Made by a program: the position numbers and the translations under genes. This document shows, one piece after another, positions 11,790 to 23,400 of a stretch of 64,000 nt of DNA (position 1 is its first letter; every line of letters begins with the position of its first letter). Below the pieces are notes generated by a model. That model was not told where the DNA came from. It did no database searches and saw only the letters and a program-made list of their open reading frames with translations. The stretch lies in NCBI GenBank assembly GCA_021613335.1, contig JAJTWR010000205.1:1540001-1604000 (forward strand), read 5' to 3'. Source of the DNA: Whitmania pigra (lineage: Eukaryota; Annelida; Clitellata; Hirudinida; Haemopidae).

Positions 11790-12058
11790 AAATATAGAAA
11801 AGTTGATTCTTATTGATCTTATCATGAGCGGTCAACATATTTTTAAAAGCGATATTATTTTTTACTACGACGTTTGATTTAATTATTTTTATTTTATTTT
11901 ATTTTATTTTATTTTACTTCATTTATTTCAACAATAAGGAGGGTCTTTTAGTGAAAAGTTGAGTCTTATTGATCTTTTCAACAGCGGTCAACATATTTTT
12001 AAGAGCGCTATGAATTTTTGCTATGACGTTTAATTTAATTATTTTTAATTTATTTTAC
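11790..12058. repeat. Direct duplication with ATTTT run
   Basis: About 100 bp starting gaaaagttga.tcttattgatc occurs at 11797-11900 and again at 11953-12055. The copies are separated by an (ATTTT)n run at 11885-11920. It is non-coding. Confidence 0.7.
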
Positions 12059-12059
12059 T

Positions 12060-12345
12060 TCAGAGGGTCTTTTAGAGACCACTAACACAAATTGGAGTCA
12101 GTTAATATATATAATAAGATATAGAGAGCTTAGATAGAACCTAGGTCATTAAATTTATACACCATTTTAGATCAATGTTGGAAATGCAGGCCTTAAATCT
12201 TGTATGGGTTGTGGAGCTGATAACATCTGGGGCAAAGAGGGCTTCACGATTCAGTTGATGAAGCTTCTGAGTGGTGGAGCAATTTTCTTGGAAAGTATGA
12301 CCACGTGTGCGAGATAATATGAAAATGGGGAATTCTTCTAACAAT
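12060..12345 (-). mobile_element. LINE 3' end, second copy
   Basis: On the minus strand 12141-12344 encodes FILSRTRGHT and then TTHTRFKACISN, the same C-terminal peptide blocks as the LINE at 7806-9955, with a shared 3' untranslated part. Only the last roughly 280 bp are present. Confidence 0.75.
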
Positions 12346-12492
12346 ATATATTGCTTCTAACAATATTATTCTTCTAACAATATTATTCTTCTAACAATAT
12401 TATTCTTCTAACCTTCGTTATTGCTCTAACAATATTATTGCTTTAACAACATTATTCTTCTAACAATATTATTGCTCTAACAATATTATTGG
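12346..12492. repeat. 18-bp minisatellite
   Basis: About eight tandem copies of a unit like ttctaacaatattattct, with variants in which ttct is replaced by gctc or gctt. It holds no gene. Confidence 0.85.
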
Positions 12493-12528
12493 ATGCTCGC
12501 AGTAAGTGAAGTTGTGTAATATTTTGTG

Positions 12529-13300
12529 TTAGAGACATAATTCGGCGTTTGAGTGTCTTGAATTCGAGTTTCTGAAGTCTGCTCCTTCCGACGATGAATT
12601 TTTCAGCAATAAATTTTCGGTGATCCCCTTTTTTCCCCGGGAATTTGCTTTCGTCTCCTTTGAGATGTGAATAAGGGCAGTGTCCTGCTGAAAATAAAAA
12701 TCGTTTTTATGGTGACTCTTAAAAAAGGGAACGAGAATGCTGGAGATGACCTTGTTATAATCTTGGGAATCCTGTTTTACCATTAGAAAATGAAATTCTG
12801 TGTAACTTCATGCTGAAAATTTTCTTCTCAACTTTACGTTTGCATTAACTCCATCTCTAAATCACATCAGTAATGGTGACATCATGTTCGTAGTTGTTAC
12901 ACTAGAATAATTACTAAATTCTTCCATTAAGTTTCCACAGTCTGCCATATGTTTTGCTTATCTCTTTTTCATTGAGGTATGTTTTTGACGGCATTGATAA
13001 CCCTAGCACCTTTGCTCACTCAAAAGTTGCTCCACGACAGTTTTAGAGATATTAGGCTCATTAGTTATCGAAAAGTCATTGGAAATTGAATTTATGATTA
13101 TTACAATTTTTTTTAAAATTCTGTCTTAAAATAATAGACTTTCACGGTTGATGTTGCGGATGAAACGCACTTGGACGTTTTTTTAACGATATTATAAGGA
13201 CAGAAGTACAATAAGCAAAGAGAGTCACCGCAACAGATGCGCTGACCTATTTTTTGAGCATGAAAAAGATACAATGGCTCTAGTATCATGCATTGTCAAA
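12529..13300 (-). mobile_element. Tc1-type transposase relic (copy 2)
   Basis: The minus strand at 12529-12783 shows YNKVISSILVPFF and FYFQQDTALIHISKETKA, the second catalytic-Asp region of a Tc1/mariner transposase. The frame then breaks. The stretch 13000-13300 matches 51530-52190, upstream of copy C. It is inactive. Confidence 0.75.
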
Positions 13301-14645
13301 AACTGACACTTGATGTCAGAGGAGGCCGCTCCACCCAGTGCATTTTCCAAAGAATGGAGGTTTATCAGGTATGAAAAATCGTATATTTAACCCTCATGCG
13401 ATTCATCCTAAAATGTTAGGTTCTAGGTCCTAATTGTAATTCAAATTGTACTCCTATTCGTTTGCATTTCATATAAATTCTGAGATTTTTTCCAAAGCTA
13501 GTTTGAACAATATCAATTTAATTTATTTTAAACTAGCTGTTTACCCGGTTTTGCAATTGAATAAACTTCATGTAGAGTATAAAATATTTTTATTAATATG
13601 AATTAACACAATACTTGATTACAAACAACACTTTTAGTTTTACCACAAAAAATTGTCGGGTCTTCAGGCTTATCCCCTTCCGCACTACCGTCGGCTGTCC
13701 TGGCATCATGCCTCGAACGTCCTAGAATAGAGACGGTAGTTTTCCTATAACCATTCGCATCTAATATGTTGACAACTTTAACCACAATAAATCTTGTTAC
13801 ATTCTGTGAACATCAGATGCGTTACTCGTTCAAAAGAATATCTTTCTTTAAGTTCTTGTTTTGCACGTTCTTGCCTTGCTATTACAATTGCTCCTACATA
13901 ACTCCCAGTTGCTACAAAAATTACACTACAAAAGTTACTTAGCTTATATACTTTTCTGACCGCATAGAAATAATTTTAATCTGATTTCTTATCCGCGGAT
14001 AGATGGGCGATCAAAGGATTGCTAACTATTGATTGGGAAGGGAATATGAAGAGGGACAGCAGGGTGTTAGAGCAGCAGGTGTGAGGGGACGACTTGTTTT
14101 GTCAGTTGCTTTAATATTTATTCATAACCCAAACGATGAAGATTTTCAAAAGCCGTCATTTTACAATACGTCCGTCTCATTTTATGGACAGACTCCTGAG
14201 CAAGGTTCCTCTTATAATTTTGTTTAAAATTTAAGATTGCTCTAAATTACCATTAAAACTATAATAAATATTTCACAAACGTAAAATTGGTTATTGAAAA
14301 CAAACACATAGATCATTCTGGTCCACAACAACGTAGTTCTTTGGGCGTTTAATTAATTAAATATGCTGGCTATAAATGTAGATTATGACCTCAAAAATGA
14401 GCAAACAGAAAGCAAATGTCATTAACATTCGCTTTGTAAATCGCTAGTTAGTCTCGTTATTGTTCTTATTCTCATCGCTTCTATTCTTATTCTTCAGGCT
14501 TTGTAATTATTCTTGACTTAGGCCAATATTTGGCCAGCCAAAGGTATGTCATCGGAACGCGGTAATTTTCCGCGATTTTACTGACAAGAGAGGCCTATTA
14601 AGCCAGACGAGTTGTTCTTGACAGTAGTAGTATCAATGCCATGGA
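13301..14645. other. Intergenic region upstream of aquaporin 1
   Basis: No gene is recognised. Two ORFs of about 60 codons (13603-13785 minus, 14033-14227 plus) have no supporting features. The part around 13540 resembles the start of a dispersed repeat but could not be assigned. Confidence 0.4.
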
Positions 14646-14649
14646 GCTG

Positions 14650-14658
14650 TCTATAAAA
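14650..14658 (+). promoter_or_regulatory. Possible TATA box of aquaporin 1
   Basis: tctataaaaac lies about 50 bp upstream of the chosen ATG at 14705. The spacing leaves room for a very short 5' untranslated region. No other promoter element is obvious. Confidence 0.35.
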
Positions 14659-14704
14659 ACAAGTCAAGATTTTGACCGGTCCTCAAGTCCTGAAAGCCTA
14701 CAGC

Positions 14705-16099
14705 ATGAATTACTTTGGAGTGCTGATCTCGAGAAACCTACAAACGCTCAAATCCGTTGACGTTTGGAGAGGCGTTCTGGCCGAAATGATATGCACGAGC
14801 CTTTTGGTCATCGTTGGATGTGGATCCTGCATTGGAAAAGACTGGGAGAGCAACATCCCGACCAACGTTCAGATATCCTTCACCTTCGGGCTCACCGTAG
14901 CCACCCTGGTCAGATGCATTGGCCACGTCAGTGGGGGGCACATTAACCCTGCAGTAACGATCGCTATGCTGGTGACGAGGAGAATGACTCTTGTAAGGGC
15001 ATTTTTATATGTACTTGCTCAGTTGGCAGGTGCTCTGATGGGTGCCGGTGTTCTGAGATCTGTTACTCCTGTGATGTTTGAGGGAGAACTTGGCCTTACG
15101 ACGATAAGTGCCGAGGTGAGTCCATTTCCCGACGCTGTGATGGTCGAGGGTCTCATAACGTTTGCCCTCGTTTTCACGATCTTTGCCTCCTGTGATGTCA
15201 ACCGAAATGATGTCAGTGGATCGATTCCGGTCAGCATTGGATTCTGCGTCGTATTCTGCCACATGTTTGCGGTAAATTGGAAAATGTTTTAGGAGATGTT
15301 GAAGTTTAAATTTAAATTTAATTATTTTAAATCAATTATATTGGAAGTTATCAAATAAAATTTTTTCGCCAATAATCAAAATACTTTTCGACTCGGCTCC
15401 TCCGACGCGATGCGTAGGGCTCCCGCATCGATAATTAATAAATTATAATTGTTCATGTTATATATTTAATAATTTATTTTTAGATAAGTTTTTAGAATAT
15501 TTATTAATGATATTAAGCGTTCTTTACGACAAGTAACTCATTGGCTGTTTCAGATCAAATATACAGGATCAAGTCTTAATCCTGCAAGAACCTTTGGCCC
15601 TGCCCTTGTTGTCGGAAACTGGGAACATCATTGGGTGAGCTTGCCCGACTTAAACAGAAACACTAAATAATAATATAGTTTTGAATATTAATTAAGTCAA
15701 GCCCTTGGAGCTGTACTTATAATAATGTCGGAGATTAATGAATTTAGCAGAAGTCAAGTTTAGCAGTTTCCTGTATAAATCCTGCCAAATTCATAACCAG
15801 CAAAAGATGATAGTTAAGTGAAAATACAACTTTAGATCTATTCAATAACAAGTCTTTACCAGGTGTATTGGGCTGGACCGATTCCAGGTGCCGTCTTAGC
15901 AGCCTTGATCTATGACTTCATCTTCTCCAGCAACGCCACAAAAAACAAACTAAAGCACTTTATTACTGACGTCAATTACTCCGGAGACGATCTTTACGAG
16001 AAGAAAAAGTTCAAGGATCCATGCCAGCCGGGAGACGAATTGGAAAACTACGGAAAGAAAGATTGCAACTATTCCGATGCCGATGATTTCAAACTTTGA
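14705..16099 (+). CDS. Classical water-channel aquaporin 1
   Basis: Three phase-0 exons, 14705-15271, 15554-15634 and 15863-16099, give 294 residues. The product is a plasma-membrane water channel: six membrane segments and two half-helices. The first NPA is at residues 81-83 (HINPAVT) and the second at 198-200 (SLNPARTFG). The selectivity filter reads as in water-specific aquaporins: Phe61, His186 and Arg201. The position that carries the mercury-sensitive Cys in human AQP1 is Ser195, so mercury insensitivity is predicted. I start at ATG 14705 because an upstream extension of the frame lacks an ATG and the paralogue starts at the matching place. The C-terminal tail is acidic (DADDF) and cytosolic. 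AQP1/AQP4-like grouping is by motif only. Confidence 0.93.
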
Positions 16100-16718
16100 G
16101 AAACTTTTTGACACTTTATTAAGATCATTAAATCTTTGTACTGACTTTGATTGGTTCACGTTTCAGATTACGAAATGATGATAAAGGATTTTAAGGTTCA
16201 AGGTTGTAAGTTCATGTCCTTGTATTGGGTTGAAAATTGTGAGAATACCGATCGCAATGCCAATGGTTATTTGACTTTCGCAACCAAAGTTTTCAAAAAA
16301 TAATTTCCTAGTACAAACTGTTCGTAAACATTTTGTTATGTTATGACCAATTTTAATAGCGTAATTAAGAAGTCAAAAGAATACTGCTCTTGCATTGAAG
16401 GACAACTTTGAGTAGCTTTTTATTTGCTCTCGAAATCAAGGTCTGGAAAAGTCTGTAGTTGTTCCAGATAGCAATGCGTTTTCGACCATTAAACCATTAG
16501 TCATTAAAATTTTTGATCACAAATTTTCAATAATTTAAAAAAATCTTAGCAAACGAGTTAAGCAAAGGATGTTTAAAACCGACATAACTTGCATCAACAT
16601 CGTGCCAAACAATTAATATTTAATTAACAGTTAACATTTTATTCTAATTTTGTTCGCATTTACAACGTTAGAATAAATTCAACTATCGTAACCTTATGGA
16701 TCTATGCTCATGTCCCAT
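16100..16718. other. 3' region of aquaporin 1
   Basis: AT-rich DNA without a gene. A candidate polyadenylation hexamer aataaa lies at about 16671. Confidence 0.4.
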
Positions 16719-17160
16719 CAGTGGCGGATTTAGGGATTTAGGGGAAGGGGGCGAGGCGGGGAGGACCATGCCCCCACTCTCATTTTTAAAGTCTAAAAAA
16801 AGTTCAAATCTACCAATAAACTATGTCCTACACACTAAAATGCTATTTTGCATGTTCTACAAGTTCTACTCGTTAAATTTAATTGGAATTTTATTGTAGT
16901 TTTGTGTACAATAAAATAATGTCATGTATGAAATTGAATAATAACGAACTTATATTTAACGGGGACCATTTATGTAGAGCCTTTTTATAATATTCAGCTT
17001 TTGTGATTCCTGTAATAAAAATTATTTTCTGGACAGGAAGAGTTGTAGTCCAAATTAGTGGCAAATTTTTCAAAAATTTAATTTAAAATAGATTTAATTA
17101 ATTTTTTTTAATATTTTGCAAATCAAAAGGAGCGATATGACCCCCATCCATCCACTGTTG
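16719..17160. mobile_element. Non-autonomous hAT-like element with nested Tc1 piece
   Basis: The left end cagtggcggatttaggga and the right end (complement of aacagtggatggatgggggt) form imperfect inverted termini of hAT type. The interior segment 16948-17080 matches 35989-36100, the N-terminal part of the Tc1 element in a MOV10L1 intron. No clear 8-bp target duplication was found. Confidence 0.5.
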
Positions 17161-18207
17161 GTATTATTGCCGATGTTTAATCTGTTTTTAATATTTTTAG
17201 AATCATGACAGCAATAAAAATAATAATTTCTCTTATGTCTCTCAATTGTCTGTCAAATTGTTACAATGAGAATGAGACAATGGCGAGACATGGATGCTAA
17301 GGAGAGATTTATAACGTCAATGGTTACAAACTGATTGACAGTTGAATTTAAAAGGCGCATTGTAATTTGTAAAGTCGTGAAAAGATCGTGGAATCCTTTG
17401 CACCTTTACAAGGCTATGATTTGTAAGTTGATTTACAATTTACATTGAAATGTCAAGCCCAGACACAAACAAGTTTTTATTCTAACGATGCGATGAAAAA
17501 AAATATTTGTGTGTATATGAATGACAATAACATTGGCGATTTAATAACATTGAATGATGAATTTGTCAACGTTTAAATGAAGCTGCGTTTATATGAGTCT
17601 AGAATGATGTTTTACAGCATATTTTTTTGAGATATTTGAAATAGTAAATTTGTTGTCTGGTCATTTTAGGATTTAAAAGAACAATTTATTCGGCAGTTTT
17701 ATTTATAACAATACTTCAAGCTAAGGATTTATGCGTTTATTTTCTACCATTCATACGTATTATTCATTTTTATTTCTATACATTATGCTTGTTAATGGAA
17801 TTCTTACTAAAAAGTCCATATTTAGATAACGGAATGGACTTTTTTTATTATTTGAGATGAATAAAGGACAAAGATTAAAAATTCATTTTATATTTATTTA
17901 TGGATTATTTGTCAATCAAGGTAGTGCAATATTGTTGCTTTTGCACATAATTTGAACTGAAAGTTTTATTCTGTTGGCGCAAGACTGCATTTCATTATAT
18001 GGAAAAGAGAACCATATTAGCGCAAACGCGGTTCAAGTAAATTTCCATTGCTTTTATTTATTGAGGGTTACCCCGATAAGATCACACAACTCAAAAACAA
18101 GTAATAATTCACAAGATGGCTAACAATAACGGCCATCGACACGCTACTAATAAAAGGGACTTTGGCGAAAACATCCACGTTTCTCATTCAACACACTAGC
18201 ATTTGGC
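17161..18207. other. Intergenic region upstream of aquaporin 2
   Basis: AT-rich DNA without recognisable genes. A TATA-like aataaaagg lies at about 18149, 55-60 bp before the aquaporin 2 ATG. Confidence 0.4.
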
Positions 18208-19335
18208 ATGAAGGGGCTGAAAGTGTTGATCTCAAGAAATATTTCTTCACTAAAAACAGTTGATTCGTGGAAAGGGTTGCTAGCCGAAATGATCTGCACT
18301 AGCATTTTGATAATCGTTGGCTGTGGATCCTGCATTGGAAAAGATTGGGCTTCGAACACTCCGAACAACGTTCAGATATCCTTCACCTTCGGGCTCGCCG
18401 TAGCCACCCTGGTCAGATGCATTGGCCACGTCAGCGGAGGGCACATCAACCCTGCAGTAACGATCGCTATGTTGATGATGAGGAGAATGACTTTTGTCAG
18501 AGCATTTTTATACGTATTAGCTCAGTTGGCGGGAGCTCTGATAGGTGCCGGTATTCTGAAGTACGTTACTCCGGCGGTGTTTGGGGGAGATCTTGGCCTG
18601 ACGACGATAAGTCCTGAGGTTAATCCATTTCCCGATGCTGTGATGGTCGAGGGTCTCATAACGTTTGCCCTCGTTTTCACGATCTTTGCCTCCTGTGATG
18701 TCAACCGAATAGACCTTAACGGTTCCCTCCCGCTCAGTATAGGCTTTTGTGTCGTATTCTGCCACATGTTTGCCGTGAGTACTGTTATTGTAAACTTCCA
18801 GTATTTCCACTTTAAAGAAAAATTGTTTTAATTTATAAATTTAAAAAAATATATTTAATTAAATTCAACGCCTGGCGTGTCAATAGCTGAACTGTTAGTG
18901 ATTTTTTCTTCAGATCAAATACACAGGTTCGAGTCTTAACCCTGCAAGAACATTTGGACCAGCTGTCGTGGCTGGAAATTGGGAACATCACTGGGTACAT
19001 TTCATACACACTAAACATATTATTTTACTACTCAGTTAATGTCTATTAATCCTAAGTTTTGTTGCTTAAATGTCTCCTAAAATCTGCAGGTGTATTGGGC
19101 CGGACCAATTTCTGGTGCTGTTGTTGCCGCATTCATCTATGAATTCATATTTTCAAGTAATGCTTCGAGACACAAGTTAAAGCACTTCATTACGGACATA
19201 AACTATACCGGCGATTTTTTGTATGAAGGACTTAGACTCAAGGATCCTTGTCAGTGCGGAGACGAGGCGGAAAACGAAAAAGCTGGAAGCACAGATTCCG
19301 AACCGGAAGAAGTAAAATTCACCACTTTGTCTTGA
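18208..19335 (+). CDS. Classical water-channel aquaporin 2
   Basis: Exons 18208-18774, 18914-18994 and 19090-19335 give 297 residues. Exon lengths 1 and 2 (567 and 81 nt) and all phases equal those of aquaporin 1, so the pair is a tandem duplication. The NPA motifs (81-83 and 198-200), His186, Arg201 and Ser195 are the same. The proteins differ mainly in the first 30 residues, the loop after CDVNR and the C-terminal tail, which here is rich in Glu and ends FTTLS. Exon 1 nucleotide identity is very high in the middle (QISFTFGL to HINPAVT), which suggests gene conversion or recent duplication. The introns are shorter (139 and 95 bp versus 282 and 228 bp). An aataaa polyadenylation hexamer lies at about 19580. 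Confidence 0.93.
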
Positions 19336-20423
19336 ACTGCTTTTGGACCAGTTGTTGGTAAATTAATTACTAATGCAAACATAAATATGAAGACGGATCA
19401 CAGCTGAATTCCAGAATTTAATTAACTGAGAAACTATTCTTCAATCTGAGATATTTACTGCCATTCCTGCCGAAATGATTGAATTCATTTATTACGAAAC
19501 GATTTTACTTTGAATTGATCATCATTTTGCAGGCTCAGTAATTTGCTTAAAAACTTATTTTATTCTTTCCGAAGTAACCAATAAAACATTTTTTCTTTTT
19601 TGATTTTTCTTCAAATTTATATAAATAATTGTCAAGCTAACCTAGAGTTACCAAAGGTAAATTCGTGAAGACCAAAGACTGAATGCTATTTATAATGACA
19701 ACTAGTACCAAGATGACCGTACTGTAAATAAAAGTGAATCATTCTTAAATAAGTTGGATGTCATTCACGAGATTATTTTAATTATTTAATTGACTTTTAT
19801 TTTTGAGTTTTGACTTTATCAGATGGCTGCCATAATCTAATCGATAACCTTCTAATACTCTTTGGCTGGTAATCAATAAACAAAACAACAATCATTTTGA
19901 GTTCAAGTAAACAAGAGACTCGTGATATCTAGAGAATTAAGAAACAACGTTGAAAAGAAAGCTCTCAAACATGAATATTTTACTGCCCAATCCCAGCTTA
20001 GAAACTGATCTCGGAACGCATATCCTAAAAGTGGAGCAAATGCACAATAATGCAGCTGATGCAAAGAACTGTCTGTTAAGCTCGTAACTTTGGCCAGAAT
20101 TTCTAGAGATATCTAGAGTCTAAACGTATAACTGTTTTCATTAATTGAATTGAAGAGACATTAAATGGGAAAAATGATGTCATAATCACAAGCTGTGCAA
20201 AAGTCAATCCTCAGTACAGCAATCTTTCCTATTCCATTGCCCAACACGACCACACAGAAAAGAGCAGTGTACGGAAAGCATGCGTGGAATATCAACAAAT
20301 TGTAAAATTTCTACGAACAACAATTAATGACTGGTATAGTGGCACAACATGAACTCCTAGGAAGATCAACTATTTGAATGGCTATTAATGGATGAAGGAA
20401 AAACTGCAGAACAGATTTGGAGA
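19336..20423. other. Region between aquaporin 2 and the NSF 3' end
   Basis: No gene is recognised. Aquaporin 2 and NSF are convergent here. A short plus-strand open stretch at about 20175-20350 has no recognisable motif. Confidence 0.4.
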
Positions 20424-23400
20424 TCAATCGAGGTAGCCATCCCTTTCGAGGATGGATAGAAACTTCGGAATGCGGTAATCTTCTTCAATCTGGAAAACGA
20501 CAGAGGCACTTGTTAATTAAACATGAACAAATAAATTATGCACAAATATGATAATTCGATAAAAATCTGCATGGCAATGCAGAAATCATGAAATTGGTTT
20601 CACAAGTTCGAATATTGAAATTTTAAAAACTTCAGCCAACCAATTTGATGTCGTCAGCAATTTTCATGAGCTTTTTGATTCCAATGCTGAGCCTGAATTT
20701 GAATTATTTAAAAATATCATAGAAATATCAAAATATTATTGCACATCACTTTGAACCGTAATTATCATTCCGAAGATTGTAATTGGAAACAACGGACCTC
20801 CTTCCTGCGACTTTCTTGCTGATTATTTCGAGTTCTCTTTGGTTGAAGACGCCCATCTCTTCCAGTGCGGAAACCAAATGTTCGCTATTGGAGATGTTGA
20901 ACACGTGGACTATATTATCAAATGACGTCAGCAGCCTTAAATCTTGCAGGAGTTCCCTGTTTGAGGATGTTGCAATCACAAGCAGACGATGACCCTAGAT
21001 AATAAGAGACATGTTTTAAGACTACCATGAAGAGCTTCTGAAGGATGATTGTATTTGTTTTCCATAGTGACATCAGGTTCATAAACTCTCAAGGGTAAAC
21101 ATGTTACATTATAAAAACAAAATTACAGTGGGTGGTGGTTCTGCAATCAAAACTCTCAGAGCCTCAAATATCATCGTTGAATATCGAAGTCCGACAGGCG
21201 AATATCCTAAAATCAAATATTTCTCTCGTGAGTTTGAATCACTATTTTACATCATCATACTCAAAGAACTACAACAAACCCATTATTCCTTCCAAGTCAT
21301 CCAGTATGATGCAACTCAATGGAGACTTGTATGCATCATCAAACATCTAGATTGGTCCAATTTATGATTAATTTATTAAAGTATATCTCAATCAAAATTA
21401 ATAAAACAAATCCTAACTTTTTTGATGGCCTCAACCCTTGCAGACTCGGACTTTCCAATTCTGGCAGTGGAAGAGCTCATCCTAAGGAATGGAAACTCTG
21501 ACTTTGTTGCCAAGGCGGCAGCCAGTGCCGTTTTACCACTTCCAGGAGCACCTACAGTAGAAAGGAAAGCAACAAATCAAAATTACAAAAGACAGCATGG
21601 CATTCTTTCATAGTATCAGTAATTTGAAGATCAATTACAACATAAACGTATTGAAAATCATTCTGACCTTCAAACAAAACACTGAGCAAGTCAGTGCCCT
21701 CGTCAAACTTGACCAGCTTAATAAAATTGTCGCCTTCCTCGAGGATGGTGGAAATTGGTTTTCCCCAGTTGATGATTCCTCTTTGTTGGACTTTCAAGAT
21801 TTCTTCATTCATTCCAAATGCCTTAAAAAATCAATAGCACCAGATAAACACAAGACCAAACTACATCATCCATGTGGTCATCCAAGAAACAAGTGACATC
21901 GAAACATCGACTTAAAATTACCGGTTTGATGTCTTGCGCCAAGGCAAGCCTAAACATGTTCATGTCGACCTTAATTTCATGTGCTTCAGTGAGATCCACT
22001 TCAATTTTGCCAGTGCCCTGTGAAAAGAATGACTTCATTTAAGAGATATGTTCCAGAGACACAATCAAGATAAGGTACTCTGACCTTGACCAGGCCAAAA
22101 ATGGCTTTTGAAATTGCTGCTCTCACAAGACCTTCCAACTCTGCCCCACTGAAGTTCTTTGTTAGGGCTGCCAGTTCTTCCAGGTCGACATCTGCAGACA
22201 TTCTTCCGAACTCTCGCATCTTCGCGGTGTGGATCTTCAGGATTTCAAGTCGACCTTCTTTGCTGGGGAGACCTATCGAAAGTTATTCCATTTTATTCAA
22301 ACGTTGTTAAATTAAATGATAACCCTGCCAGAGAAGCAGAAGCAAATATCTATTAATATTTGAAGACATAATTACTCACCTATTTCCACTTGGACTTCCA
22401 ATCTTCCAGGTCTCATGAGAGCTTCATCAATCATGTCTCTCCTGTTTGTCATGCCTGAAGTAATCAAAAGAGTAATCTGTAGTATTTGTAAAACCACCTA
22501 CTCAAGTCGATGATGTATGATCCATTTTACAGATCTTTAATGAAACCGTCGATTCAGCTTCACTAGTTTTGTATTACCATAACATTCTAATCTCTATTAA
22601 AATTAGGCCACCATTTGACCACTTGACCGTCTATTTGACGAGTCGAGTTGGGAGACGGTCCAAGCACGAATTCTCCAAGACCATTTGGATAGTTTAGGCA
22701 TTGGCGATCGGGCAAGGTGTTACCACCTGACCGTCTATTTGATGAGTCGTGACTAAAATTTCATCTATGACCAAATTATTAATTTTGATTCTCTTTTAAG
22801 AAAATTATTTATTAAAAATTTTTCAATACATTTTAGTTTATATATATTGTAATTCTCAAGCACATTTCTTTGTACTTGGTAGTCATAGCAAGCTGTAAAA
22901 CGGCCGATCTAGAACACTTTGGCGGGGGCTACACAATTGAACTAATACTTGCTTAATATTCTTATATTTTAAAAAATGATGTATATGCCATGGCTCCCCT
23001 CTCTGGTCTTAACAAGCTGTAATGAGTCAAAACGAGCTTTGACCGGTTCGACTAGTTTTAACTCAGGAATTTAACGGTTAATGGTTAAAGAAATCTTTGC
23101 CTGCCAAAAAACGGCCAAGGGTCACGGAGTTTGGCAAATCATGCCAAACTATTGTCCGCCCAACAATCTCTAATTGAAATCATCATCCTTACCAATCACA
23201 ATGATGTTATTGAGTTGATCCACTCCATCCAACTTTGCCAGAAGTTGGTTGACAATCGAATCGTTGACACCAGTCCCTCCAGAAACTGTTCCTCTTGCTT
23301 TGCAGATGGCATCGATCTCATCAAAGATGATGATGTGCAAACCACTGTTTGGTCCCATCTGAGTGATTAACAGAGTCAAATGAAAAAAATGGTTCCAACA

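Noticed and set aside
12346..12492. CRISPR-like spacing of repeats
   Set aside because: The units are contiguous tandem copies without spacers, and the genome is animal.
13603..13785. 60-codon minus-strand ORF
   Set aside because: No domain, no start context and no conservation evidence; perhaps part of an unassigned repeat.
20746..20800. NSF C-terminal tail [16 protein letters not shown]
   Set aside because: It is read-through past a donor; two further small exons give the conserved NSF C-terminus.
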